Source: Gp6-AA40 sp963818645
GTDB lineage: Bacteria > Acidobacteriota > Vicinamibacteria > Vicinamibacterales > UBA2999
Reading direction: 5' to 3'
Length of the DNA stretch: 64,000 nucleotides
Assembly (NCBI GenBank): GCA_963818645.1
Contig: CAWFTF010000005.1
Location: 69,610-133,609, forward strand
Of this stretch, positions 28,335 through 36,886 are shown one piece after another. Below the pieces are notes generated by a model that was given only the letters and a program-made list of their open reading frames with translations, was not told where the DNA came from and ran no database searches. The translations under genes and the position numbers were made by a program. Every line of letters begins with the position of its first letter. Position 1 is the stretch's first letter.

Positions 28335-28427
28335 CTCGCTTGTGTTGAGGCCTTCGTTGTGGTTCCGCGCAAAAGCTCCGCCGGTTCCAATTAGAACGAC
28401 GTTGCCAACAGCACCAACACAAGCGAG
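28335..28427. repeat. 13-bp inverted repeat enclosing 67 bp, upstream of the receiver-like gene
   Basis: CTCGCTTGTGTTG at 28335-28347 is perfectly repeated in reverse complement at 28415-28427. The inner part holds a further short dyad (GTTCcaattaGAAC). It lies in the 132-bp gap between the divergent MBL and receiver genes and ends 13 bp before the receiver ATG, so it could be a structured leader or operator pair. No flanking target duplication was seen. Confidence 0.7.
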
Positions 28428-28440
28428 GTCTGGGGTAAAC

Positions 28441-28791
28441 ATGATCGTGTGCGTAGTGGACGACCTGATCTTCTCGATCAAGATCTCGACCGCGGCCAAA
28501 CATCTCGGCGTCGATATGTATTTCGAGCGGTCGAAAGACAAGGTGCTTCAGACCGTACGCGAGAAACAACCCTCTCTCGTGATCTTCGATCTCAACAGCT
28601 CGAAGCTGGCGCCGATCGACGCGATCGCGGCGATGAAGGGAGAGCCCACGCTCTCGACGATCCGAACGCTCGGCTACGTGTCTCACGTGGATTCGGAAAC
28701 GATCGAACGCGCGCGCGGCGCCGGGATCGATCAGGTCCTCGCTCGATCGGCCTTCTCGGAGAAGCTTGGCGAAATCCTGACGAGCGCCTGA
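28441..28791 (+). CDS. Atypical receiver-like domain protein
   Basis: 116 residues with the alternating beta/alpha pattern of a response-regulator receiver. VDDLIFSIKIS replaces the double-Asp acidic pocket region, LVIFDLNSSK keeps an Asp at the phosphorylation position, GYVSHVD gives the Ser/Thr, but the Lys of the last strand is Arg (VLARSAF). Similar degenerate receivers are frequent in Acidobacteriota-type genomes. No output domain and no adjacent histidine kinase. May work as a phosphate-independent binding module. Confidence 0.8.
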   Translation: MIVCVVDDLIFSIKISTAAKHLGVDMYFERSKDKVLQTVREKQPSLVIFDLNSSKLAPIDAIAAMKGEPTLSTIRTLGYVSHVDSETIERARGAGIDQVLARSAFSEKLGEILTSA

Positions 28792-28794
28792 GCG

Positions 28795-29700
28795 CTACTG
28801 AAGCAGCCACCACGCAAGCGCAGCGACCACGACCAGCATGCCGCCGGCCATGAGGGCCACTCGTCCCATGCTGGTCGACTGCGTCTCAGCGAGTTCCTCT
28901 TCCTCTCCGGCAACACCTAACGCATCGAGCACGGCGATCGATCCACGCAGGGCGCCGGCAAACGCCACGGCACTCTGAAACCGTGAGTCCGCATTCGGCG
29001 AGAGCGCCTTCAGCACGATCTCGTCGAGCTCCTTCGGCACCTTTGGGTTGGACGCGCTCGGCGCTGACGCACCGCGGTGCATCGGTCGCCGGGTCGTCAA
29101 CGTTTCGTAGAGGATGGCGCCGACCGAATAGACATCCGATCGGTCGTCGGGCGGCTCGCCGCGTGCCTCTTCCGGCGCGTCGTAATCGATCAACCGGCCG
29201 TCGTTGCCGTTCTTGTCGAAACCGCTCTGCGAGGCGAGCTCGAATGCCGGAATTTTCGCGCGCCCCTTGGCGCTGACCACCACGGAGTCGGGGCTGAGGC
29301 CGCCATGGCCGAAGCCGTGAGCATGTGCATCAGCAACGGCGTCGGCGATCTGAATCGCGATCTCCACCGCACGTCGCACGTTCATCGGACGCCCGGCTGA
29401 CTCCGCGCGCAGCGACTGTCCTTTCTGGAACTCGAAGGCGAGGTAGACACGGCGGTCGTGTTCGCCGACATCGAAGAGCGCGGTGACATTGGGATGCGAC
29501 AGCGCGCTCAAGCCGCGCGCGGCGGCGATCAGGCCTTGACGATCGACCGTGAAATCTTCCGGCAGCAATCGAACGGCAACCGTTCGTCCGAGCTTCGTGT
29601 CGCGAGCGCGAAAGAGATCTCCAGGGCCCGACGCCTCGAGTCGCTCGAGCAGGTTGTAGTGCGCGATGACGCCGATCGGCGCGGGCGCCGCTTCAGTCAC
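28795..29700 (-). CDS. Membrane-anchored Ser/Thr pseudokinase
   Basis: 301 residues: a kinase-like domain (10-260) and one C-terminal membrane segment (VALMAGGMLVVVAALAWWLL). Fold landmarks remain (LSHPNVTALFDVG, DYDAPEEARGEPPDDRSDVYSVG, LYETLTTRRP), but each catalytic element is altered: VAIK Lys is Arg (VAVRLLPED), the catalytic HRDLKPxN loop reads HGGLSPDSV, and DFG reads AFE. So the protein should not transfer phosphate. GTG start overlaps the stop of the preceding small gene (GTGA), implying co-translation. It probably acts as a scaffold or ATP-independent regulator. Confidence 0.88.
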   Translation of the reverse strand: MTEAAPAPIGVIAHYNLLERLEASGPGDLFRARDTKLGRTVAVRLLPEDFTVDRQGLIAAARGLSALSHPNVTALFDVGEHDRRVYLAFEFQKGQSLRAESAGRPMNVRRAVEIAIQIADAVADAHAHGFGHGGLSPDSVVVSAKGRAKIPAFELASQSGFDKNGNDGRLIDYDAPEEARGEPPDDRSDVYSVGAILYETLTTRRPMHRGASAPSASNPKVPKELDEIVLKALSPNADSRFQSAVAFAGALRGSIAVLDALGVAGEEEELAETQSTSMGRVALMAGGMLVVVAALAWWLLQ

Positions 29701-29951
29701 GAGCGCTCGGCCTCGATGACGCTCTGCAACAGCTCCTTCGCGTCACTAATCTGCTCCAGCACCATCGAGACGTCCATCGTCGGTTTGCCGGGATGCCGGG
29801 CACTCTGGCAGTACACGCCGTGCTGTCCCACCATCGCGAGCGCGTCCGTCAGCAGATCCATCGCCACGGCCAGCCGGCCGCGATCGCGGCCCATCATCGT
29901 CTCGTGCTTCTCGAGCTCGTCGTGGTGTTTGCTGAAGACTGACTTTTCCAT
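29697..29951 (-). CDS. Small uncharacterised protein co-translated with the pseudokinase
   Basis: 84 residues, no family recognised. It appears all-helical, with acidic/basic helices (HHDELEKHETMMGRDRGR, LEQISDAKELLQSVIEAE) around a loop with one Cys (GQHGVYCQSARHPGK). No signal peptide or membrane segment. ATG at 29951; its TGA overlaps the pseudokinase GTG, a strong sign that the two products work together. A heptad repeat array lies immediately upstream. Confidence 0.65.
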   Translation of the reverse strand: MEKSVFSKHHDELEKHETMMGRDRGRLAVAMDLLTDALAMVGQHGVYCQSARHPGKPTMDVSMVLEQISDAKELLQSVIEAERS

Positions 29952-30112
29952 TGGTGATTCGATGATTGTTGATCTTTGAATCGTTTTTGGTTGTTGATTC
30001 TTGATTCGGCGATTGATAGGTGATGGCCAGACCAGCGCGGAGCACAATCAGTAATCGACAATCCTCAATCAACAACGATTCATAAATCAAAGATCAACAA
30101 ACCAACAATGAG
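29952..30112. repeat. Two-armed 7-8-bp-periodic repeat region
   Basis: Left arm built of TTGGTGA, TTCGATGA, TTGTTGA, TCTTTGA, TTGTTGA, TTCTTGA-like words; right arm of AATCAGT, AATCGACA, ATCCTCA, ATCAACA, AAAGATC words. The reverse complement of the right arm matches the left over most of its length (both contain TTGTTGATCTTTGA). It fills the whole gap between the divergent-looking neighbours (both minus-strand genes) at 29951 and 30119. AT-rich compared with the genes. Confidence 0.75.
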
Positions 30113-30118
30113 GCCGCC

Positions 30119-30829
30119 TCACGATTTCCGTGGCGGCTGCGCGGGCCTGATTTCCACTCGACTCGGCAGGCTTCGGGTCGGGTGCGCGATCAGATCGACG
30201 ATCACCTCCGCCACATCGTCCGGCATCAAGGCCCAGTCGGACTTCGTGTTCGACAGACCGCCGAAACCCGTATTCACCGACCCGGGCAGCACGTACGCGA
30301 CGCGGACGCCGTCGTAACGAACCTCCTGCATCAACGCCTCGCTGAATGCGTTGAGCGCCGACTTCGACGCGCAATATGCCGCCCCGTTGACGAACGCGTT
30401 CTTACTGGCCAGGCTGCTGATGTTGATGATCCAGCCACCGCCGCGCTTCTTCAGGTGAGGCAGCGCCGCGTGACAGCAATAGAAGACGCCGCTCAGATTC
30501 GTGTCGATGATGCGGTGCCACTCATCGACGGCCATGTCGGCAACGGGACGAAACACGCCGACGCCGGCGTTGTTGATCACGATGTCGAGACCACCGAACT
30601 TCGAGACGGTCTGCGCGAGGGCGCCTTCGACGTCGGCGTACTGACGAACGTCGGCGCGAATGCCCAACACGTTCTTGCCGAGCGCCCCAACCGCGGAGTC
30701 GATGTGGCCCTGATCAGTGCCTGTGATCGCCACCGATGCGCCACTCGACGCGAGCGCTCGCGCCGTGGCCAATCCGATCCCTCGCGAGCCACCAGTAATG
30801 AATGCAACTTTTCCTGTGAGTGAGTTCAT
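30119..30829 (-). CDS. SDR family oxidoreductase
   Basis: 236 residues of a classical short-chain dehydrogenase: TGGSRGIGLATA cofactor loop, DVRQYADVEGA, NNAGVGVFRP, catalytic Ser in IINISSLAS and YCASK with the Tyr-x3-Lys pair. The ADVR form after beta-4 and the TGG-start do not fix NAD versus NADP. ATG at 30829 (MNSLTGKV); the frame stays open 93 bp further but that part is only translated heptad repeat. Substrate unknown. Confidence 0.9.
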   Translation of the reverse strand: MNSLTGKVAFITGGSRGIGLATARALASSGASVAITGTDQGHIDSAVGALGKNVLGIRADVRQYADVEGALAQTVSKFGGLDIVINNAGVGVFRPVADMAVDEWHRIIDTNLSGVFYCCHAALPHLKKRGGGWIINISSLASKNAFVNGAAYCASKSALNAFSEALMQEVRYDGVRVAYVLPGSVNTGFGGLSNTKSDWALMPDDVAEVIVDLIAHPTRSLPSRVEIRPAQPPRKS

Positions 30830-30836
30830 AAGAGTG

Positions 30837-30923
30837 TCAATTCCCAACTTCCAAAGATCCAACTCCCAAAGCGTCAGAAGCCAGTTGGGATTTGGGAGTT
30901 GTGGAGTTGGGAGTTGTGCCAAC
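30837..30923. repeat. Inverted 7-bp-periodic repeat array (hairpin)
   Basis: Left arm CAATTCC, CAACTTC, CAAAGATC, CAACTCC; right arm TTGGGAT, TTGGGAG, TTGTGGAG, TTGGGAG, TTG. Lies between divergent genes (SDR and malate-dehydrogenase-like), so it would sit over both promoters. Confidence 0.85.
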
Positions 30924-30942
30924 TAGAATACCCCACTGACTC

Positions 30943-31788
30943 GTGTCGATTGTTTGCATCATTGGAGCCGGAGAACTGGGTGGCGCGACCGCTCATGCGC
31001 TTGCACGACACGAGCGCGTCCGCAGAGTCATCCTCATCGATGACGTTGCCGGTGTCGCCGCCGGCAAGGCTCTGGACATTCTGCAGGCAGGGGCCGTCGA
31101 CGGCTCTCACACGCAGCTCGAGGGAAGCGCGGATCTCTCTCGCGTTGTCGGCGCGGCCGTCTGCGTCATCGCCGATCGAAGCGGCCGGACGTCGAGTGAA
31201 TGGCAGGGCGACGACGGGCTCGCGCTGCTGAATCGTCTCGCGCCGTATTTCGGCAACTCGCCGATCGTCTTCGCCGGGTCGTCACAGGCGAGCCTGCTGC
31301 TGACGGCAGCGCGCGAAGTCCACATCCGACGAGAACGTCTGATCGGGGCTGCGCCCGAAGCATTATGCGGTGCCGTGAAGTCGATGGTGGCGCTCGAAGC
31401 GCAGTGCTCGCCGACGGAGATCGGACTCACGCTGCTTGGTGCACCGCCGCGCGGGTTCGTCGTCCCCTGGAGCGAGGCGTCGATCGGCGGTCATGCGCTC
31501 GAGCGCGTGCTCACTCAGGTTCAGCTCTCGCGCATCGAGGGACGTGTGGCACATCTGTGGCCGCCTGGTCCCTACGCACTTGGGCTGGCTGCGGCACGAG
31601 TGGCCGAGGCACTGGTGACGACGTCGCTCAGGACCTTCAGCGTCCTCACGGTCCTCGGCGGCGAATTCGGCGCCCGTAACACCGTGGGTGTTCTGCCTGC
31701 GCTGCTGTCCACTCAGGGCATCGCGTCCGTCCGAGTGCCGGCGCTGACAACGCGAGAACGCGTCCAAGTCGAAAACGCTCTGGGGTAG
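30943..31788 (+). CDS. Malate/lactate-dehydrogenase-fold protein lacking catalytic residues
   Basis: 281 residues with a GTG start. The Rossmann half is conserved (IVCIIGAGELGGATAHALA, RVILIDDVAGVAAGKALDI), so NAD(P) binding is likely. The catalytic half is not: where MDH has GVLDSARFR the protein has EALCGAVKS (Asp and Arg lost), and the G-x-HGD-x-x-VP segment with the catalytic His reads LLGAPPRGFVVPW. It is followed 11 bp later by an M28 peptidase gene. Best described as a non-catalytic or re-purposed MDH-like protein; the true mdh gene must be elsewhere. Confidence 0.75.
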   Translation: MSIVCIIGAGELGGATAHALARHERVRRVILIDDVAGVAAGKALDILQAGAVDGSHTQLEGSADLSRVVGAAVCVIADRSGRTSSEWQGDDGLALLNRLAPYFGNSPIVFAGSSQASLLLTAAREVHIRRERLIGAAPEALCGAVKSMVALEAQCSPTEIGLTLLGAPPRGFVVPWSEASIGGHALERVLTQVQLSRIEGRVAHLWPPGPYALGLAAARVAEALVTTSLRTFSVLTVLGGEFGARNTVGVLPALLSTQGIASVRVPALTTRERVQVENALG

Positions 31789-31799
31789 GATCGATCCTG

Positions 31800-33358
31800 A
31801 TGGGATCGAGCCTTCGCCACATCGCGCGTCCGCCAGTCCTTGCGCTCCTGATCGCTGTGGCGTGCAGTGTGCTGCTCGCCGCTCCAACGTCGATCGCGCC
31901 GGACGCGATCCTCGAACACATCAAGTTTCTATCCTCTGACGACTTGAAGGGGCGAGGCGACGGATCGCCCGAACTCGAGGTCGCGGCAGAGTACGTCGCC
32001 AAGCAGTTCAAGGCCGTTGGCCTGCAACCAGGCGGAACGAGCAACGAATGGTTTCAGCCGTTTCCGTTGGACGCCGGACTGACCGTCGGACAGGGAAACA
32101 CACTGTCCGTGATCGCCAAGGGACGGACGGTGAGCTTCGCACTCGGGACCAGCTACTACCCGCTCTCGGCCACATCGAATGAGGACTCGTCGAAGCCATC
32201 GACCGATCTTCGCGGCCTCTCACTCGTCTTTGCAGGTTACGGCCTCGCCGTACCAGACGTGGGCTACGACGACTATGCCGGCATCGACGTCACCGACAAG
32301 GCGGTTCTCATCTTCAGTCACGAGCCGCAGGAGCGCGACAGCGCCAGTCGACTGAACGGCACTCGCCCGATGCCGCAAACGACGCTCGCGTCCAAGGCGT
32401 CGCTCGCACGCAGCCACGGCGCGAAGATTCTGCTCATCGTCGGCGATCCGACTCACCAGACCGATGATGCGCCCTATGCATTGTTTGGAAAGGATCCGGA
32501 CGCGGAAGAGCATCCGATTCCGGTGCTGAGGATCCGGCGGACCGAGGCGCAGCCGATCATCGAGGCGTGGCAACTCGATGCCATCGCGCGCCAGATCGAC
32601 AGTGATCTCAAGCCGCGTTCGCGCGATCTCACAGACGCGAAGGTCGATTACGTCGAGTTCCTGTCGAAGAATCGGCGCACGGTGCGAAACGTGATCGGCA
32701 TCCTTCCGGGCAGCGAGCCAACCCGCGCGAAGGAGTCGATCGTCATCGGCGCACACTACGATCATGTCGGGCTCGGTGGTCGATTATCGGTGTCACCGGA
32801 GAGAATCGGAGAGATTCATAACGGCGCCGACGACAACGCCTCCGGTACTGCGTCGATCATCGAGATCGCACGCGCCGCCGTCGCCGACCGGGGCCGGTTC
32901 CCACGCACGCTGGTCTTCGTCGCATTCGCTGGAGAGGAGCGCGGCCTTCTGGGATCCGCTTTCTATGCCAGTCAGCCGCGCATGCCGAATGAAGGCACCA
33001 TCGCGATGTTGAATCTCGACATGGTTGGGCGCGCAAACGGCGCGGTGGATGTGAGCGGCTGGAGGTCGCACCGTCGATGGAGGCCGACTTTGCCACGGCG
33101 GTCAAAGCGAGTGGCACTACGCTCAAGATCAAACGAGAGGGTCCCGGCGCCGGGCGCAGCGACGACTACAACTTCATCGTCCGGCGGATTCCTGCGATCA
33201 ACTTCTTCACTGGATTCCATCCTGACTATCACCGCCCCGGTGACGACTGGCAAAAGATCGATGCTCCAGGTACGAGTCAGGTGGCGAGGCTGGCGTTGGA
33301 ATTAGCCGCAGCGCTCGCCAACCGAAGTGCGCGACCGGAGTTTGTCTCGACTCAGTAG
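31800..33358 (+). CDS. M28 family zinc aminopeptidase with PA-like insert, exported (frameshifted)
   Basis: About 519 residues across a one-base shift near 33055-33060 (GGCTGG where GGCCTGG restores the frame). Signal peptide (VLALLIAVACSVLLAAP), a PA-like region (~120-260), then the M28 zinc site: GAHYDHVG, GADDNASGTAS, EERGLLGSAFY, NLDMVGR and, after the shift, FHPDYHRPGDDW. All five metal ligands and the catalytic Glu are present. Expected to trim N-terminal residues from peptides in the periplasm. The lone shift in an otherwise intact gene looks like a sequence error. Confidence 0.9.
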
Positions 33359-33432
33359 TCCTCGGTCCCCGTCCTCGGTCTCCGGTAAACGACGAACCAC
33401 TGGAGACTGAGGACCGTGGACTGAGGACCGCC
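33359..33432. repeat. Inverted 7-bp-periodic repeat array (hairpin)
   Basis: Left arm TCCTCGG, TCCCCG, TCCTCGG, TCTCCGG; right arm ACTGGAG, ACTGAGG, ACCGTGG, ACTGAGG. It begins on the base after the M28 stop and ends just before the convergent ECF stop, filling a convergent gap like the one at 15733. Confidence 0.85.
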
Positions 33433-33438
33433 GACCGG

Positions 33439-34074
33439 TTACGAATACGCCGGCGTTGGACGATGCAGCGTGAGGCCCGACGCGAAGGCCTGGAGCCGCT
33501 CACGGAGCAGCAGGCGACCGCGATGCAGGCGCGACTTCAGCGTCTGATCCTTCACCTTGAGTCGCGTGCTGGCTTCCTCGGTCGTGAGCCCTTCGAAATC
33601 TCGAAGGATGACAGGCTCGCGGTAAATCTCTGGAAGCTCGCGGACCGCAGCCTCGACGGCCCTGCGCAATTCGAAGCGCAGCAACTCCTCATCGGGCATG
33701 TGAGACCAGTCCGCAGGGTCGGCACTCGTTCTCGCCGCGCCGTCGTCCGACGACTCGAGCGCCGCAAGGGCGCGGTCGCGCTCCTGCTCAGCCGTTCGCT
33801 CGCCGCGGTGCGCCCGCAAACGCGACATCGCGGTGTTGAACGTGATGCGATAAATCCACGACGAGAGCGCCGAGTCGCCACGGAATGCGCCGATCTTGCG
33901 ATACACCTTCATCAGCACGTCCTGAGTGACTTCTTCAGCGTCCTCGCGATTCTTCATATGGCGTAGCGCCAGTTGGTGAATTCTCGGGCCATAAAGCTCT
34001 GCCAACTGCCTGACCGCCGCCTGATCTCCCCTCTGAAGCCGTGCTACGAGCAACCGATCCTGGGTCCTGTCCAT
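33439..34074 (-). CDS. ECF-type RNA polymerase sigma factor
   Basis: 211 residues. Region 2: ELYGPRIHQLALRHMKNRED, then VTQDVLMKVYRKIGAFRGDS and ALSSWIYRITFNTAMSRLR. Region 4: RELPEIYREPVILRDFEG with LTTEEASTRLKVKDQTLKSR as the -35-binding HTH. A long acidic linker (~95-130) lies between. No anti-sigma gene is adjacent. Its own promoter should lie in the 134-bp gap before the CNNM gene. Confidence 0.92.
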   Translation of the reverse strand: MDRTQDRLLVARLQRGDQAAVRQLAELYGPRIHQLALRHMKNREDAEEVTQDVLMKVYRKIGAFRGDSALSSWIYRITFNTAMSRLRAHRGERTAEQERDRALAALESSDDGAARTSADPADWSHMPDEELLRFELRRAVEAAVRELPEIYREPVILRDFEGLTTEEASTRLKVKDQTLKSRLHRGRLLLRERLQAFASGLTLHRPTPAYS

Positions 34075-34208
34075 GGGTTCCTGCCTCTACCCTTCTGAAC
34101 ACCGACCATTTCGGTCTTATTCCCGATTGCCAGCCCTGCCTTAGAAGTGATTGCTCAGCCATGAGTTACGTCCAGACCCGAAAAGGATGCTAAGTACTTG
34201 GGCTCTCA

Positions 34209-35529
34209 ATGGTCCTTGCGGCCATCCTCGTCATCGTGGCGCTCCTGCTCGTCAACGCCCTTTATGTCGCGGCTGAATTCGCGGCTGTCAGCGTGCGTCG
34301 CAGCCGGCTCCATCAGCTGAAGGAGGACGGCAACCCGTTAGCAGCCTGGCTCCTGCCAATCATCGAATCGCCAGCGGCGCTCGATCGCTACATCGCCGCT
34401 TGCCAGATCGGCATCACGATCTCGAGCCTCGTCCTCGGAGCTTACGCGCAAGCCACGATCGCGGTGTGGCTGGCGCCGTACTTCGCGGCCGTTGGTGGAC
34501 TGCAGCAAGTGGTGGCCGAGTCAACGTCGACGGTCGTGGTGCTGCTCGTTCTGACGACGGCCCAGGTCGTCTTCGCGGAGCTGGTGCCGAAGCTGATTGC
34601 CCTTCAGTACCCGACGCAGACGTCGCTCTACACCCTCATTCCGATGATGGCCTCGCGCTGGATCTATCGCCCGTTCATCACGTTTCTGAACGGATCAGGG
34701 ATCTTGATCCTTCGTATGGTTGGCGCGCCGTATCAGACCCACCGCCACATTCACTCACCCGACGAGATCGAGCTGCTCATCGCCGAAAGCCGCGACGGCG
34801 GTCTGCTCGAACCGGACGAACATCGTCGACTTCAACGCGCGCTGCGGCTCAACCTGCGGCAAGCCCGTCAGCTGATGGTTCCTCGTAAGCGGATCTCGGC
34901 GCTCGCAATCGACACGCCGCTCAACGAGGTCGTGAGCATCGTCGCGCAAAGCCCCTACTCGCGGCTGCCCGTCTATCGCGGCACCATCGACAACATCGTC
35001 GGCATCCTCCGCACGAAGGACCTGGTTCGCTGGTTCGTCGAGGGCAGGCCGGGCGCGACACTCGCCGACTTGATGCGGCAGATTCCGTCGGTGCACGAAA
35101 GCGTTTCGGCCGACCGGATTCTCAAGGACCTCCGCGAGCGGCGCTCGCATCAGGCGCTGGTCGTCGACGAAGCCGGCGGCACGGCGGGGTTGTTGACGCT
35201 GGCTGACGTGTTGACCGAGCTGTTCGGTCACGTGGGCGACGAATTCAGACCGGCTCTGCCTGCCATCGAGACGCTGGACGATGGTCGCATCCGTCTCCCG
35301 GGTGAAATGGGAGTGGACGATGCAGCGACGCTGCTCGAGACGACCTGGAAAACGGACGCCTACGACGGTGGGGGGCCTTGTGACCGAGGCGCTGGGACAC
35401 ATCCCTGCCGGGGGCGAGACGGTCGTGGTGGGTGATTTCGAGTTCGAAGTCGAACGGGTCAGGGATCGCATCCCGCAATCGGTCGCCGCCAGACGCGTCG
35501 TGCCTGTTCCGTCGGAGGACGCGCAGTGA
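34209..35529 (+). CDS. CNNM/CBS-pair membrane protein (HlyC/CorC family), first copy (frameshifted)
   Basis: About 440 residues: DUF21/CNNM membrane domain (1-180, starting ALLLVNALYVAAEFAAVSVR), a CBS pair (LMVPRKRISALAID... TIDNIVGILRTKDLVRW), and a CorC_HlyC C-terminal domain. The reading frame shifts near 35345-35375, at a run of six G; downstream TVGGLVTEALGHIP and VVVGDFEFEVERVR complete the domain. The members of this family are linked to Mg2+/Co2+ handling or Na+/Mg2+ exchange. Ends in a TGATG overlap with a paralogue. Confidence 0.88.
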
Positions 35530-36836
35530 TGGAGATTCTGATCCCGGTTGCGATCATCTTCTTCCTCGTCCTGGCCAACGGGCTCTTCGTCGCGGCGGAA
35601 TTCGCCATCGTCGGCGCCCCGCGATCCAGCATCGAGCATCAGGCTTCTCAGGGCAGCCGGCTGGCTCAACGAGCGCTGCAGCTCCTCGAGAACCAGGTGA
35701 TGCGGGATCGCTATATCGCGACGACTCAGGTCGGCATTTCTGTCGCGAGCCTCGGGTTGGGGATGTACGGCGAGCACTGGCTTGCGGATCGATTGCAGCC
35801 CGCGTTCGTGCGCTTCGAAACGCTCGGGTGGATTGCATCGCACACCGTCGCCAGCGTCATCGCGGTCGCCGTGCTGACCTACCTGCACATCGTGATTGGC
35901 GAGATGGTTCCCAAGGCGCTGGCCTTGCACCGGGCGGACAAGACCGTTCTCTACGTGTCGCCGATCATCAGAGTTCTGCAGCACCTCATCCTGCCGCTCG
36001 TCGTCGTGCTCAACGCCGTCGGCAATCGCCTGCTGCGCCTGGCCGGCATCGAGCGGCGCGAGGTCGAGCGGGACCACTATCACACCGCGGAGGAGCTCCA
36101 ATTCATCGTTCGCGAGAGCCAGGAAGGCGGCCTGCTGCGCGGCGAGGCCGGAGAGATTCTGCGCGACCTCTTCGAGTTCGGCGACCGGACAGCGGGCGAA
36201 GTCATGGTGCCCCGGGTTCTGCTGGCCGGTATTCCAGTGGGCGCCGAGCCCGACGAGCTCAGAGCGATCGTTCGTACGCACGCGCATACGCGATACCCGG
36301 TCTACAGCGGCGACCTGGACAACATCATCGGCAGCCTGCACATCAAGGAGATTCTTCGGCATCTGGTCTCGAACCAACCGGTCGCGGCCAGAGATGCCAG
36401 AGCCCTGCCCTACGTGCCTGGCCCGGCGCCGCTCGACGAAGTGCTCGCCGCGATGCGCCGGTTCCGCGCGCAGATGGCCGTCGTGATGGATCAACACGGC
36501 GGCACAGCCGGCCTTGTGACGATCGAGGATCTGTTCGAGGAAGTGGTCGGCGATATCGAGGAAGGGCGGTCGCGTCGCGCGATCGTGGGCGAGTCCGACG
36601 GTCGCGTGCGCGTTCGCGGCACCGTGCGACTCGACGAGGCCAGCGAGGCACTGGGAAGCTCGATCGATTGCGAGAAGGTGACGACGATCAGCGGTCTCGT
36701 CCTGCTGCTGCTGAATCGTCCTGCGCACGCCGGTGATGTCGTGACGTGGCGCAACGTCCGGATCGAGGTTGCGTCAACTGCCGGTCGCGGTGTTGGTGAA
36801 GCCGTGCTGTCGGTGATGAAGCCGCCAGCCAGCTAG
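35529..36836 (+). CDS. CNNM/CBS-pair membrane protein (HlyC/CorC family), second copy
   Basis: 435 residues with the same layout as the upstream copy: CNNM domain (FFLVLANGLFVAAEFAIVGA, IVIGEMVPKALAL), CBS pair (VMVPRVLLAGIPVGAE, DNIIGSLHIKEILRHL, AVVMDQHGGTAGLVTIED) and CorC_HlyC domain. The stop of copy one and ATG of copy two share bases (TGATG), so they are co-translated and probably form a heterodimer, as CBS pairs dimerise. The proposed role is divalent-cation efflux. Confidence 0.93.
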   Translation: MEILIPVAIIFFLVLANGLFVAAEFAIVGAPRSSIEHQASQGSRLAQRALQLLENQVMRDRYIATTQVGISVASLGLGMYGEHWLADRLQPAFVRFETLGWIASHTVASVIAVAVLTYLHIVIGEMVPKALALHRADKTVLYVSPIIRVLQHLILPLVVVLNAVGNRLLRLAGIERREVERDHYHTAEELQFIVRESQEGGLLRGEAGEILRDLFEFGDRTAGEVMVPRVLLAGIPVGAEPDELRAIVRTHAHTRYPVYSGDLDNIIGSLHIKEILRHLVSNQPVAARDARALPYVPGPAPLDEVLAAMRRFRAQMAVVMDQHGGTAGLVTIEDLFEEVVGDIEEGRSRRAIVGESDGRVRVRGTVRLDEASEALGSSIDCEKVTTISGLVLLLLNRPAHAGDVVTWRNVRIEVASTAGRGVGEAVLSVMKPPAS

Positions 36837-36886
36837 GCGGTGTTCGACGCCACGTTCGCCCACGTTGTTCTCAGCGAGGGGGAATC

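Noticed and set aside
28335..28427. A MITE or short insertion sequence
   Set aside because: Terminal arms are perfect but no target-site duplication is visible and no second copy was seen in the window.
30829..30922. N-terminal extension of the SDR through the heptad repeat
   Set aside because: The extra 31 residues are a translation of the repeat; the SDR motif starts normally at the ATG at 30829.
34755..36728. Long open frame (657 codons) opposite the two CNNM genes
   Set aside because: Composition is His/Arg/Asp-rich shadow coding; both real genes have clear domains.
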